A DNA stretch of 58,409 bases from Hyphomicrobiales bacterium (GCA_900472295.1 UCIA01000005.1:68791-127199); one strand, 5' to 3'; counted from the first letter of the stretch, positions 28,230 through 37,547 are shown. The notes: generated by a model not told the origin, from the sequence alone. Translations and numbers: made by a program.

Positions 28230-28955
28230 ATGAGGCTGTCAGCACCTGTCCACTTTCTAAAGCGTCGCGCCAGGTTGCTATCGCGTAGGGAAAGCATTCC
28301 CCTTCACCAGGCTCTCGACCGCGTCGCTGCCAGCGAAGGCTTCGACGATTGGGGCTTGCTGGTGACCAAGGCCTCCCCGACGACGGCTGCCGACACAATG
28401 TTCGCACGGCTGATGCCAGGGGATCTGGTCCTGCTTGGCGCCCGGCCGGGTCATGGCAAGACCCTGACGAGTATCGAACTCGCGGTCGAAGCCATGAGAG
28501 CCGGCAACAGAGCTGTTTTCTTCACGCTGGAATATACGCTGGCGGATGTGCTGGACCGTTTCCGCGCCATCGGGGCAGAGCCTGCGCAGTTCGATGGCCG
28601 GTTCGAATTCGACAATTCCGACGCCATCAGCGCCGACTACATCGTAAGCAGGCTGGGATCGGCGCCGCGCGGCACGCTGGTGGTCATCGACTATCTGCAA
28701 CTGCTCGATCAGAAGCGCGAAAACCCGGAGTTGATGGTTCAGGTTCGCAAGCTCAAATCCTTTGCACGCGACATAGGACTGATCATGGTCTTTATCTCGC
28801 AGATCGATCGATCCTACGATCCGTCGAAGAAGCCATTTCCCAATCTTGCCGATGTCCGTTTGCCAAACCCACTGGATCTGGCGCTGTTCGACAAGGCGTA
28901 TTTCCTGAACAAGGGCGAAATCCGGTTCCAGGCGGCAACACAAGTTCGGGGCTAG
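28230..28955 (+). CDS. Small DnaB-like ATPase
   Basis: A 241-residue protein that contains only a RecA/DnaB-C-type ATPase core. Walker A is GARPGHGKT at residues 70-78; Walker B is LVVIDYLQLLDQ; a sensor-like segment follows (MVFISQIDRSYDP). The first 45 residues carry a separate motif (SIPLHQALDRVAASEGFDDWGLL) seen in other small helicase-like proteins. It lacks the DnaB N-terminal primase-binding domain and is about half the usual length. Its function is unknown. ATG 28230 follows GGGAGG. Confidence 0.75.
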   Translation: MRLSAPVHFLKRRARLLSRRESIPLHQALDRVAASEGFDDWGLLVTKASPTTAADTMFARLMPGDLVLLGARPGHGKTLTSIELAVEAMRAGNRAVFFTLEYTLADVLDRFRAIGAEPAQFDGRFEFDNSDAISADYIVSRLGSAPRGTLVVIDYLQLLDQKRENPELMVQVRKLKSFARDIGLIMVFISQIDRSYDPSKKPFPNLADVRLPNPLDLALFDKAYFLNKGEIRFQAATQVRG

Positions 28956-28989
28956 GTGTCCATAGCCTCTGCAGACCGAGAGCCCTCTC

Positions 28990-29547
28990 ATGATCGAAAT
29001 CGTTAAACCCGCGCTCGAACATCTGCCGTCCTACAAGGCGGCGCTCGAGCGTGGCTGGTCGCCGGACAATGTCCGGCTGATGGAAGCGACGCGCGAGCAG
29101 CTTGCGGCGATCGACGAGAATCCGGTGGCGTTCCTCGCCAGCCTAGACGATCCCGAGGCAAAGGGGCCGCCGATCGCTCTGCCCGACGGCACGCCCGTGT
29201 CACGCCTGCCAAGTTTCCGGCGCTGGATCTGGGACGGCGAGGCCGCCGGTTCCATCGGCCTGCGCTGGCAGCCCGGCACCTCGGCGCTGCCGTCGCATGT
29301 GCTCGGCCATATCGGCTATGCCGTGGTGCCGTGGAAGCGCCGACGAGGCTATGCGACCGAAGCGCTGCGGCTGATGCTGGACGAGGCGAGGGCGGTGGGC
29401 TTGCCGTATGTCGAGCTCACCACCGACCTCGACAATCCGGCCTCGCAGAAGGTGGTGCTGGCCAATGGCGGTCGTGTGGTCGGTCCGTTCATCAAGGACG
29501 CCGCGTATGGCGGCGCCGAGAGCCTGTTGTTCCGGATCGACCTGTAG
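28990..29547 (+). CDS. GNAT-family N-acetyltransferase
   Basis: A 185-residue GNAT enzyme. The core motif is HIGYAVVPWKRRRGYATEALRLML, with the R-R-G-Y-A loop for acetyl-CoA, followed by ELTTDLDNPASQKVVLANGG. This type is often annotated as a predicted acetyltransferase that modifies a small amine or protein N-terminus; no substrate can be named. It follows the DnaB-like gene by 34 bases and could share its transcript. Confidence 0.87.
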   Translation: MIEIVKPALEHLPSYKAALERGWSPDNVRLMEATREQLAAIDENPVAFLASLDDPEAKGPPIALPDGTPVSRLPSFRRWIWDGEAAGSIGLRWQPGTSALPSHVLGHIGYAVVPWKRRRGYATEALRLMLDEARAVGLPYVELTTDLDNPASQKVVLANGGRVVGPFIKDAAYGGAESLLFRIDL

Positions 29548-29575
29548 CCCGCTATGCGTATCCGGTTTTGAGGCG

Positions 29576-29962
29576 TCATTCGCCGGGTCTGGCCAGCCTG
29601 CCTTCTTCCGCTTTGTGGTAAAACTGGCTTGCCACGAGCCAGCCCTTGAGAGGCCTCAGCGGTGGAATGCAGGTCGCAAGGACTATGGGCAACGAAACGA
29701 AGACATGGAACCACATGGACGGCTCAAAACTCACTTGCGCCCAGACGGCGAACAGCACGGAGGGCACGCAGGCGAAGCAGATCACGAAGAAGGCGGGACC
29801 GTCAGCCGGATCTGCAAAAGAGTAGTCGAGCCCGCAAACATCGCATTTTGGCGCAAGCGTCAGAAATCCGTCGAACAGCCGGCCCTCTCCGCAGCGGGGG
29901 CAACGGCCGCGAATTCCAACTTGCCATGGCACCAGCGGGGGATAGTGAGCATGATCGTGCAT
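29576..29962 (-). CDS. DUF983 membrane protein
   Basis: A 128-residue protein with a zinc-ribbon-like N-terminus (RGRCPRCGEGRLF ... APKCDVCGLDYSF, four Cys) followed by two membrane spans (about residues 58-77 and 83-103). This is the DUF983 pattern. The family is often linked with haem-copper oxidase assembly genes, but not here. ATG 29962 follows GGAGTAACC. It is divergent from a MocR-type regulator, with a perfect 16-bp palindrome between. Confidence 0.88.
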   Translation of the reverse strand: MHDHAHYPPLVPWQVGIRGRCPRCGEGRLFDGFLTLAPKCDVCGLDYSFADPADGPAFFVICFACVPSVLFAVWAQVSFEPSMWFHVFVSLPIVLATCIPPLRPLKGWLVASQFYHKAEEGRLARPGE

Positions 29963-30036
29963 GATGGTTACTCCAGACGACCTCATCAGAAGCACTCCAT
30001 TCGGCCTTGAGGTCCGTGATACATACTAATGTCATG

Positions 30037-30052
30037 ATTGTATGCATACAAT
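30037..30052. promoter_or_regulatory. Perfect 16-bp palindrome (GntR-type site)
   Basis: ATTGTATGCATACAAT is its own reverse complement. It lies between the divergent DUF983 and MocR genes, 42 bases before the latter. A further half-site ATGTATG follows near 30060. The form and position suit the GntR-type N-terminal domain of the MocR protein. Confidence 0.65.
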
Positions 30053-30093
30053 GCGACAAAATGTATGGCATCCAAAAATGAAAGCGTAGCGGG

Positions 30094-31470
30094 ATGATTG
30101 GTGACAGCGAGTTGGGGTGGCTTTCCGATGTGGGAGAGGGTCCCGGGCCGATCTATCTGAGAATCGTCGACGCTCTTGCCGACGCCCGCTCGAGCGGGCG
30201 GCTGCAGCCGGGCGACAGATTGCCGCCGCAGCGGGAACTGGCGCGGTTGCTGGGGGTCGATCTGACAACCGTCACCAGAGCATTTGCCGAGGCGCGCCGC
30301 CGCAATCTCATCGACGCGGCCGCGGGGCGGGGCACCTTCGTCACGCCGGGAGAGGCCGAGGAACCGATCCTGGACCTGAGCATGAACATCCCGCCTTCGC
30401 CTGCAGGCCTCAGCCTTCCGGCGTTGATCCGAAGCGGCATAGACGGGTTGCTGCGCCGTTCGAGCGCGGAGAGCCTATTGGCCTACCATCCCGGGCCTGG
30501 CTCCCCCGCCGAGCGTGCCGCCGGTTCCACGTGGCTCTCTGCGACCGGCGGCAGGCTGCCGGTCGATCGTGTGGTTGTCGGTTCAGGCGCGCAGGCTTTG
30601 CTGGCGGCCGTTGTTCTGTCGCAAACCGGCGAGGGTGACACCATCGTCACAGATGCATTGACCTATCCGGGCCTGAAAACGCTTGCCAGGGTGACGAAGC
30701 GCGAACTGGTCGGTGTCGGGCGCGACGATCAAGGCATGCGGCCGGACAGTCTCGAGGAAGCAGTGCGCCGCCACGGCGCCCGAATCCTCTATCTCAATCC
30801 GACCATGCACAATCCGTCGGCGCTGGTCATGCCCGAGGGCCGACGCCGCGATCTGGCGCGGGTGGCGGGCAGGCTGGGCCTGATCATCATCGAAGACGAT
30901 CCATACAGCCCCCTCGTTTCCGCGCCTCCGCCTTCCTTCCTCAGCCTGGCGCCCGAGCGGACCCTCCATGTGGCGACGATGGCAAAATGTGTCTCGCCGT
31001 TCCTGCGCACTGCTTTCCTCGTTGGACCGGACACCGAGGTCATCGAGCCGATCGCCGACGCCATCCGGGGGACCACGATGATGGCGCCGCCGCTGATGAC
31101 GGGGCTTGCCTGCGAATGGATCCGCAATGGCCTCGCCGGCGAGATCACCGCCGCGGTGCGCGTCGAAGCGCAAGCGCGGCTGGAGGTGGCACGCATGATC
31201 CTGCCCCGAGGCTTCGCCTCGGCGCCATCCAGCCTGCATCTGTGGTACCCGCTCGAAGGGCGACTGGGCTCTTCGGAACTCGCCGATCTCGCAAGGCGCC
31301 GAGGCTTGGCCCTCAGTCCGGCGGAGGAGTTTTCCGTTGTGCCGGATACAGCCAACGGCGTGCGCCTGGCGCTTGGCGCTGCGTCCAGCAGGGAGAGGCT
31401 CGAGCAGGGCCTGCGCAGCCTCGTCTCGATCCTTGCGGGGAGCCCCGGATATTCGCCTGCTCCAGTCTGA
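30094..31470 (+). CDS. MocR-type regulator (GntR + aminotransferase fold)
   Basis: A 458-residue fusion. Residues 18-85 are a GntR winged helix (PIYLRIVDALADARSSGRLQPGDRLPPQRELARLLGVDLTTVTRAFAEARRRNLI). From about residue 100 on it is a type-I aminotransferase fold: YHPGPGSPAER, DALTYPGLK, YLNPTMHNPSALVMPEGRR, IEDDPYSPLV, and TMAKCVSPFLRTAFLVG with the PLP lysine. MocR proteins sense PLP or amino compounds and usually control a neighbouring gene; divergent DUF983 is the nearest candidate. Confidence 0.9.
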   Translation: MIGDSELGWLSDVGEGPGPIYLRIVDALADARSSGRLQPGDRLPPQRELARLLGVDLTTVTRAFAEARRRNLIDAAAGRGTFVTPGEAEEPILDLSMNIPPSPAGLSLPALIRSGIDGLLRRSSAESLLAYHPGPGSPAERAAGSTWLSATGGRLPVDRVVVGSGAQALLAAVVLSQTGEGDTIVTDALTYPGLKTLARVTKRELVGVGRDDQGMRPDSLEEAVRRHGARILYLNPTMHNPSALVMPEGRRRDLARVAGRLGLIIIEDDPYSPLVSAPPPSFLSLAPERTLHVATMAKCVSPFLRTAFLVGPDTEVIEPIADAIRGTTMMAPPLMTGLACEWIRNGLAGEITAAVRVEAQARLEVARMILPRGFASAPSSLHLWYPLEGRLGSSELADLARRRGLALSPAEEFSVVPDTANGVRLALGAASSRERLEQGLRSLVSILAGSPGYSPAPV

Positions 31471-31491
31471 AGCCAATAGCCCTAAGTGTTG

Positions 31492-32673
31492 CTACTCGGC
31501 GGGGGCCGGCATCGGCGGCGCTGTCCGGCTGCGCCCCTCCCAGATGTAGGAGGCAAGCGCCACCACCACCGCGACCAGCATAGCCGCCGCACCCGCCAGC
31601 GGCAGGCTGCGATAGCCGTAGCCGGAGTTGAGCATGGCGGCGCCCAGCGATGCGGCGAGCGCGATGCCGACATTGAAGCCCGAGGGGATGAGCGAGGAGG
31701 CGAGGTTGGAGGCGTCCGCCGTCCAGGCCAGGATACGGGTCTGGATCGGCGTGCCGATGGCGAAGTTGAGGCCGCCCCAGATGACGATGGCAACGACCAT
31801 CGGCAGCGGATAGGGGCTGACGGCATAGATCACGCCAAGCATTACCGCCTGCAGGGCAAGCATGGTGATAAGCGACGGCATCAGCTTCCAGTCCGAGAGT
31901 CTGCCGCCGAGGAAGACGCCGATGGTGGCGCCGACACCGTTGAGCAGCAGCACCCAGGGGATCAGGTTCTCGTCGAGGTGGGTGACCTCGAGCAGCGTCG
32001 GGGTGATGTAGGTGAACAGGCCGAACTGGCCGATCATCAGCATCAGCATCAGGATGAGCGAAGTCCAGACCTGCTGGCGCGCCAGCACCCGCACCTCGCT
32101 GCCAAGGCTGGTTGATGGGCTCGATGCCCCTGTCGTGCGAGGCAAGAGGGCGGCCATGGCGGCAAACGCCACCACCCCAAGCGCGCACATCACCCAGAAG
32201 GTGGCGCGCCAGCCCCACAGATTGCCGATCGCGGTGCCGGCCGGCACGCCGATGACGTTGGAAACGGTAAGGCCGGAGAGGATGACGGCGACGGCCATGC
32301 CGCGCTTGTCCTCGGGCACAAGGCCGACCGCCACCACCATGGCGACGCCGAAATAGGCGCCGTGCGCGATGGCAACGGCAATGCGCAAGAGCAGCATCGA
32401 GGTAAAATCGGGCGCCAGCGCGCAGGCTGCCTGGCCGATGGTGAAGGCGATGGTCAGGCCGAGCAGCAGCGTTTTGCGGGAAATGCCCTTGGTGGCGAGC
32501 GCCAGCAATGGTCCGCCAACGGCGATGCCGCCGGCATAGCCGGAGACGAGATAGCCGGAAGTCGGGATCGAAACACCGAGACCGCCGGCCACTTGCGGCA
32601 ACACGCCGGCAATGACGAATTCGGTGGTGCCGAAAGCGAAGGCGGCGATGAACAGGGCAATGAGCGGCAGCAT
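31492..32673 (-). CDS. MFS transporter (AraJ-like)
   Basis: A 393-residue 12-span MFS protein. The start MLPLIALFIAAFAFGTTEFVIAGVLPQVAGGLGVSI is characteristic of the AraJ/YdhP/PbuE DHA1 group, with FGTTEFVIAGVLP being the conserved first span. Likely efflux of a sugar, purine or drug; not predictable. It converges on the MocR gene with a gap of 21 bases. Confidence 0.9.
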   Translation of the reverse strand: MLPLIALFIAAFAFGTTEFVIAGVLPQVAGGLGVSIPTSGYLVSGYAGGIAVGGPLLALATKGISRKTLLLGLTIAFTIGQAACALAPDFTSMLLLRIAVAIAHGAYFGVAMVVAVGLVPEDKRGMAVAVILSGLTVSNVIGVPAGTAIGNLWGWRATFWVMCALGVVAFAAMAALLPRTTGASSPSTSLGSEVRVLARQQVWTSLILMLMLMIGQFGLFTYITPTLLEVTHLDENLIPWVLLLNGVGATIGVFLGGRLSDWKLMPSLITMLALQAVMLGVIYAVSPYPLPMVVAIVIWGGLNFAIGTPIQTRILAWTADASNLASSLIPSGFNVGIALAASLGAAMLNSGYGYRSLPLAGAAAMLVAVVVALASYIWEGRSRTAPPMPAPAE

Positions 32674-32789
32674 GGCGCGGAAGCGATCCTTGGACGAGGT
32701 CGCCTCAAACCATGGATGGGGTTTGTGGGCAATGCAGAAATTATCGACGCCGCTTTAGGTTTTCTTGAGTGCGGTGGTGAGGCGCGTTC

Positions 32790-32941
32790 TTCCTTCTCCC
32801 CCTGTGGGAGAAGGTGGCCGAGCGAAGCTCGGTCGGATGAGGGGTGTTCCAGCGAAGTGAAGCGTTGGCGTTCCCTGGAACACCCCTCAACCGTCTCGGC
32901 GCTGCGCGCCGATCCACCTTCTCCCACAAGGGGAGAAGGGA
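32790..32941. repeat. RIME-like palindromic repeat element
   Basis: A 150-base palindromic element. The ends TTCTCCCCCTGTGGGAGAAGG and its counterpart near 32923-32940 are hairpins in themselves and also pair with each other; interior arms GGGTGTTCCAG (near 32841) and CTGGAACACCC (near 32874) are exact inverses. It is the same family as 1986-2008 and 13320-13398. It fills the gap between the MFS and Na/Pi genes, which holds no ORF I accept. Confidence 0.75.
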
Positions 32942-32948
32942 AAAGTGC

Positions 32949-34613
32949 TCACCCCGCCTTCAACCGCGACCCACCCAGCAACCCGCGCTCTTCCAGCACC
33001 GGATAGGCCATCGACGCCAGCAGCGAGTTGATCTGCTTCAGGTCGCGGATGGTGTCGAGATGGATGGAGCTGGTCTCGACGCTCTTGGCGGTGCCGTCGC
33101 GCAGGCGCAGGAAATGGCTGGCGCTGGTCTCCTTCTCGCGGTCGCGCAGGCGGTCCTTTTCCAGCACCAGCTGGCGCGCGGCCTCGGGATCGCGCGAGAC
33201 CAGCACGTTGAAGGCGAGCCTGGCATTGGCCAGCACCGAGGCGTGGAAGGCGCAGAGTTCGCGCCAGCCTTCGGGCGTAAACTCCAGCCCGCGCTCCAGC
33301 TTCTTCTTCACATGCACCAGCATGTTGCGCACGATGATGTCGCCGACCTGCTCAAGCTTGACGCAGGCGCCGATCAGTTCCTGACAGCGTAGCGCCTCGT
33401 CTTCGGACATCGCGTTCCTGGTGACCTTGGCCAGATAGAGCTTGATCGCCGCGTGCTTCTTGTCGACGCGGTCGTCAAGTGCTGCCAGCGCCTTGATCTT
33501 GTCGGCATCGGCGCTCTCATAGAGTTCGATGATGCGCTTGAGCATGATCTCGACCGTCTCGCAGACGCGCACCACTTCGCGGGTGGCGTTGGCCAGCGCC
33601 TGGCTCGGCACATCGAGCGCGCTGTCGTTGAGCGCGGAAAGCTCGACCACGTCGAGCGCCGAGGCCGGCACTGGTTTGGTGCCCATCGCCACGATCTTCT
33701 CCGAGGCGCGATAGACCAGGCCGGCGAGCGGCAGGCCAGCGAGCAGGATCAGCACATTGAACAGGATGTGGGCGTTGACGATCTGGTTGGGCACTGTGGC
33801 GCCGAGGAAGCCGACCTGCGGCTTCAGCGTCATGAACAGGATCAGCATCACCAGCGAGCCCATGCCGCGCATCAACAGATTGCCGATCGGCACGACGCGC
33901 ACGCCGGGCTCGGCGCTGCGGGTGAGCAGCGGCGCGATGATCGAGGAACCAAGATTGACGCCAAGCACCAGCACGATGCCGAGCTCGGGAGGAATGAAGC
34001 CGCGGCCGGCGAGCGTCACCATCAAGAGCACTGCGGCGATCGAAGAGTGGAACAGCCAGGTGACGAGCGCGGCGAGCAGATAGGCGGTGACGTAGTCGCT
34101 TGAGAAATATTGGATGATCAGCGGCATCAGCGTGCTCTGGCGCAGCGGTTCGGACGCCTGGCCGATCATTTCCAGCGACAGCACCAGAAGGCCGATGCCG
34201 ACCAGGATGCGGCCGAACTGGCGCCAGTCGCGCCGCTCGGTGGCCATGAACATGATGGTGCCGGCGACAAGGCAGATCGGCACCAGCAGGGTCAAATCGA
34301 AGGTCAGCAGCTTGACCACCAGCGCCGAGCCGATCTCGGCGCCGCGCACGGCAAGCTGGCCCGACATGCCCGAGACGATGCCGGCGCCGGCGAATGAGCC
34401 GACGAGAAGCGTGACGGCGGTCGAGCTCTGCAGCGCGATCGACAGGCCGCAGCCGGTCAGCACCGCCATGATCGGATTGCGCATGGTAGAGCGCAGTTTG
34501 TGGCGCAGTACGTCGCCATAGGCGCGCTCGACGCCGGTCTTGACCATACGGGTGGCAAACAGCATCAGCGCCACCGCACCGGCCAGATGCAGGAGAACGA
34601 CGGAGCCGCTCAT
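32949..34613 (-). CDS. Na/Pi cotransporter family protein
   Basis: A 554-residue NptA/YjbB-type protein. The membrane half (about residues 1-310) holds two inverted Na/Pi repeats with the QSSTAV and FHSSIAA motifs and GVNLGSSI. The cytoplasmic C-terminal part (about 340-540) is helical and PhoU-like. Such proteins move inorganic phosphate with sodium, in either direction. It is monocistronic, and its stop is only 8 bases from a mosaic repeat. Confidence 0.92.
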   Translation of the reverse strand: MSGSVVLLHLAGAVALMLFATRMVKTGVERAYGDVLRHKLRSTMRNPIMAVLTGCGLSIALQSSTAVTLLVGSFAGAGIVSGMSGQLAVRGAEIGSALVVKLLTFDLTLLVPICLVAGTIMFMATERRDWRQFGRILVGIGLLVLSLEMIGQASEPLRQSTLMPLIIQYFSSDYVTAYLLAALVTWLFHSSIAAVLLMVTLAGRGFIPPELGIVLVLGVNLGSSIIAPLLTRSAEPGVRVVPIGNLLMRGMGSLVMLILFMTLKPQVGFLGATVPNQIVNAHILFNVLILLAGLPLAGLVYRASEKIVAMGTKPVPASALDVVELSALNDSALDVPSQALANATREVVRVCETVEIMLKRIIELYESADADKIKALAALDDRVDKKHAAIKLYLAKVTRNAMSEDEALRCQELIGACVKLEQVGDIIVRNMLVHVKKKLERGLEFTPEGWRELCAFHASVLANARLAFNVLVSRDPEAARQLVLEKDRLRDREKETSASHFLRLRDGTAKSVETSSIHLDTIRDLKQINSLLASMAYPVLEERGLLGGSRLKAG

Positions 34614-34987
34614 TTTGGCGCCTGCGGGCGCGGAGCGGCGGCGGCGCGAACAACGCGGCGATCGGCAGGGAAACAGGGGGTGCGAATCATGTTTGGAACA
34701 ATCGTCGAGAACAGTCGGAACACTTTAGCCGGATAATAAAAACTTGTCGATTTCAAGGGTCGTCGCGACGCGACAGGCTGTGTCGGGAAATGGACGGATG
34801 CGCGATTGGCTGCATCACTGGGTCATGGATCGCCCAGTTCCCGAACATTGGAATCCGTCTTTTTGAGGATGTTCAATTCGTCGAATTAAACGCTGGATTT
34901 CATTACATAATTGTAATGCTGGCGTTCAGTTTCAGTTCATCGTTCGGGCGCTACTCCTCAGGCATCGACAACCTAAGGAGCCCTCCC
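34614..34987. other. Long divergent intergenic region
   Basis: No gene is accepted in these 374 bases. They hold the promoters for the Na/Pi gene (left) and the RcnB-like gene (right). Two dyads are visible: AATTCG-T-CGAATT (34875-34887) and CATTACA-TAAT-TGTAATG (34901-34918), both in an AT-rich patch 70-110 bases before the RcnB-like start. The second is the better operator candidate. Confidence 0.5.
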
Positions 34988-35383
34988 ATGAAACGCATTG
35001 TTCTTTCCGCTCTCGCTTTCTCGATGCTGGCCGCGACTTCGCTTACCGGCCAGGCAGCCCCGGTGAACGCACCGGTCGCACCGCAGTCGAACTACACGCA
35101 GGTCGATTGGCAGAAACCCACCAACAAGGATGTCAGGAAGCGTGTCATCCAGAAGCGCGTGATCCAGAAGCGTTTCGAAAAGAAGGTGGTGGTGGTGAAG
35201 CGCAACAACTGGCGCAATGGCCAGAAATACTCCAGCTGGAAGCGTCACCAGCCGATCCGCGACTATGGCCGCTATGGCTTGCATCGTCCCGGCCGCGGCC
35301 AGGAATGGATCCGCGTCGGCAACGACTATGTGCTGGTCGGCATCCTGTCCGGTGTCATCTTCGGCGCGCTTGCCGCGCAGTAA
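34988..35383 (+). CDS. RcnB-family exported protein
   Basis: A 131-residue exported protein. Residues 1-23 are a signal peptide ending in GQAA. The mature part is very basic, with the duplicated KRVIQ units (RKRVIQKRVIQKRFEKK), and ends in GRGQEWIRVGNDYVLVGILSGVIFGAL. The W-x-R-V-x-x-D-Y-x-L pattern and hydrophobic tail are those of RcnB-type periplasmic proteins, linked to Ni/Co homeostasis in E. coli; rhizobial members are many and mostly unstudied. ATG 34988 follows TAAGGAGCC. A strong terminator follows. Confidence 0.85.
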   Translation: MKRIVLSALAFSMLAATSLTGQAAPVNAPVAPQSNYTQVDWQKPTNKDVRKRVIQKRVIQKRFEKKVVVVKRNNWRNGQKYSSWKRHQPIRDYGRYGLHRPGRGQEWIRVGNDYVLVGILSGVIFGALAAQ

Positions 35384-35421
35384 GCCCGGCCAGGTCGGCG
35401 CAACGCTGGAACTTTGAAAGG

Positions 35422-35452
35422 AGGCGGCCAGCTAGCGGCCGCCTTTCTTTTT
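35422..35452 (+). terminator. Rho-independent terminator
   Basis: AGGCGGCC (35422-35429) and GGCCGCCT (35437-35444) form a perfect 8-bp stem followed by TTCTTTTT. It ends the RcnB-like transcript and separates it from dnaG. Confidence 0.85.
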
Positions 35453-35536
35453 GCCCTGTGGAAACCGGGTATGGTCCGCAATAGGGGTCGTCGGATTTCG
35501 TGCAGGTGATTATATGAGGGACAAACGAGTTCCCCG

Positions 35537-37477
35537 ATGCGCTTTCCGCCCGCCTTTCTCGACGAGATACGCGACCGTGTGCCGATTTCATCGGTTATCG
35601 GCCAGCGCGTCGCGTGGGACAGGAAGAAGACCAATGCCTCGCGCGGCGATTATTGGGCCTGCTGCCCGTTCCATGGCGAGAAGAGCCCATCCTTCCACTG
35701 CGAGGACAAGAAGGGCCGCTACCACTGTTTCGGCTGTTCGGTCTCGGGCGATCATTTCAAGTTTCTGACCGAGCTTGATGGCATGAGCTTTCCCGAAGCG
35801 GTCGAAAAGATCGCCGAGATGGCCGGCGTGCCGATGCCGGTGCGCGACGAGCGGGAGGAACAGCGCGAGAAGGAACGCGCCAGCCTGACCGATGTCATGG
35901 AGATGGCGACGGCCTTCTTCCAGGAACGGCTGCAAGGGCCGGAAGGCGCGAAAGCCCGCGCCTATTTGCGCGACCGCGGGCTGACGCCGGCGACGCAGCA
36001 ATCGTTCCGGCTGGGTTTTGCGCCCGACAGCCGCAACGCGCTGAAGGAGCATCTTGCCGCCAAGGGCGTGCCGAAGGCCGACATCGAGGCGTGCGGGCTG
36101 GTTCGCCATGGCGACGACATTCCGGTTTCCTATGACTGGTTTCGCGACCGCATCATGTTCCCGATCCCGGATTCGCGCGGCAAGATCATCGCCTTTGGCG
36201 GTCGCGCGCTGGCGCCGGATGCTTTGGCCAAATACATGAACTCGCCCGACACCGAGCTCTTCCACAAGGGCAACGTGCTCTACAATTTCGCCCGCGCCCG
36301 AAAGGCGCTGGTCAAGGGCGGCACGGTCATCGCCGTCGAAGGCTATATGGACGTCATCGCGCTGGCGCAGGCCGGCTTCGAAAACGCCGTGGCGCCACTC
36401 GGCACCGCGCTGACCGAAAACCAGCTCGAACTTTTGTGGCGCATGGCGCCCGAGCCGATGCTGTGCTTCGACGGCGACCAGGCCGGGCTGAAGGCGGCAT
36501 GGCGGGCCGCTGATCTTGCGCTGCCGTCGGTGCAGGCTGGGCGGTCGGTGCGCTTTGCGCTGTTGCCGGAGGGCAAGGATCCCGACGATCTGGTCAAGGC
36601 CGAAGGGCCGGACGCTTTTCGTGCCGTGCTGGCGGAAGCGCGGCCGCTCGCAGAGTTGTTGTGGATGCGCGAGACGTCCGGCGGCGTCTTCGACACGCCG
36701 GAGCGGCGGGCCGGGCTGACAAAGACGCTGCGCGAACTGACCAGCCGCATCCGCGATGAGAGCCAGCGCTACCACTACCAGCAGTGGATGCGCGAGCGGG
36801 AGCAGACCTTCTTCAGCGCCCAGCGCGAAGTGCGGCAAGGTCGCCAGGACTGGAAACCGGGGCAGGGCAAGACGCCGGCGCCCGGCGGACAGTTCGCGAA
36901 AGGCAGCGGGGTCGGCGCGCGCGCCGCAATCACCGAAAGCCTCGGCCGCTCCGCCATGGTCAAGCGCGGCGGCGAGATGATGTCGGTGCGCGAGGCGACG
37001 ATTATCGTAGCACTCGTCAACCATCCGGCGCTGATCGACGAGAATTTCGCCCATGTCGAGTTCCTCGATCTTGCCAACACCGATCTGCAGCGGCTGCACG
37101 CCGCCATCCTCGATGCGATGGCCCATGACATGGCCAATGATCGCGGCGCGGTGGTCTCAACGATCGAGCGTGCCGGCTGCAGCGAGATCTGGGGACGTGC
37201 GGTGGCGCTGATCCAGCGCGCCAGGCAATGGCCGGCGCTGGAGACCGCGGCCCTTGACGACGCCCGCGACGCCTTCAACCAGGCGCTGCACTTGCAGCGC
37301 AGCGCGCGCACCTTACATAAGGAGCTGAAACAGGCGGAAGCAGCGCTCGCCAGTGACCCCACGGACGAAAACTACCGGCATCTTGTCGAGATTCAGGCGC
37401 AATTTCGTGATGTGCAGGCAACGGAAGCGCTGATCGAAGGGTTTGGCGTGTCCTCGGGCAGGGGCGGGCGCGTGTAG
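35537..37477 (+). CDS. dnaG: DNA primase
   Basis: A 646-residue DnaG that makes RNA primers at the fork. The zinc-binding domain shows Cys43, His46, Cys64 and Cys67 (CCPFHGEKSPSF ... HCFGC). The TOPRIM core has EGYMDVIA and CFDGDQAG for metal binding. The C-terminal helicase-interaction domain (about 440-640) is less conserved, as usual. It is followed by rpoD after a 417-base gap, the normal order in rhizobia. The start MRFPPAFLDEIRDRVPI is the family start. Confidence 0.97.
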   Translation: MRFPPAFLDEIRDRVPISSVIGQRVAWDRKKTNASRGDYWACCPFHGEKSPSFHCEDKKGRYHCFGCSVSGDHFKFLTELDGMSFPEAVEKIAEMAGVPMPVRDEREEQREKERASLTDVMEMATAFFQERLQGPEGAKARAYLRDRGLTPATQQSFRLGFAPDSRNALKEHLAAKGVPKADIEACGLVRHGDDIPVSYDWFRDRIMFPIPDSRGKIIAFGGRALAPDALAKYMNSPDTELFHKGNVLYNFARARKALVKGGTVIAVEGYMDVIALAQAGFENAVAPLGTALTENQLELLWRMAPEPMLCFDGDQAGLKAAWRAADLALPSVQAGRSVRFALLPEGKDPDDLVKAEGPDAFRAVLAEARPLAELLWMRETSGGVFDTPERRAGLTKTLRELTSRIRDESQRYHYQQWMREREQTFFSAQREVRQGRQDWKPGQGKTPAPGGQFAKGSGVGARAAITESLGRSAMVKRGGEMMSVREATIIVALVNHPALIDENFAHVEFLDLANTDLQRLHAAILDAMAHDMANDRGAVVSTIERAGCSEIWGRAVALIQRARQWPALETAALDDARDAFNQALHLQRSARTLHKELKQAEAALASDPTDENYRHLVEIQAQFRDVQATEALIEGFGVSSGRGGRV

Positions 37478-37547
37478 GTCTAAACCTGCGCAAGAATGAA
37501 TGATGGAACGTGCTGCGCGTCGAATCGACGCCTCTAAGTCGGGTAAT

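Noticed and set aside
34790..34987. Upstream extension of the RcnB-like protein
   Set aside because: It would put a 66-residue tail before a clear signal peptide; a good ribosome site precedes ATG 34988.
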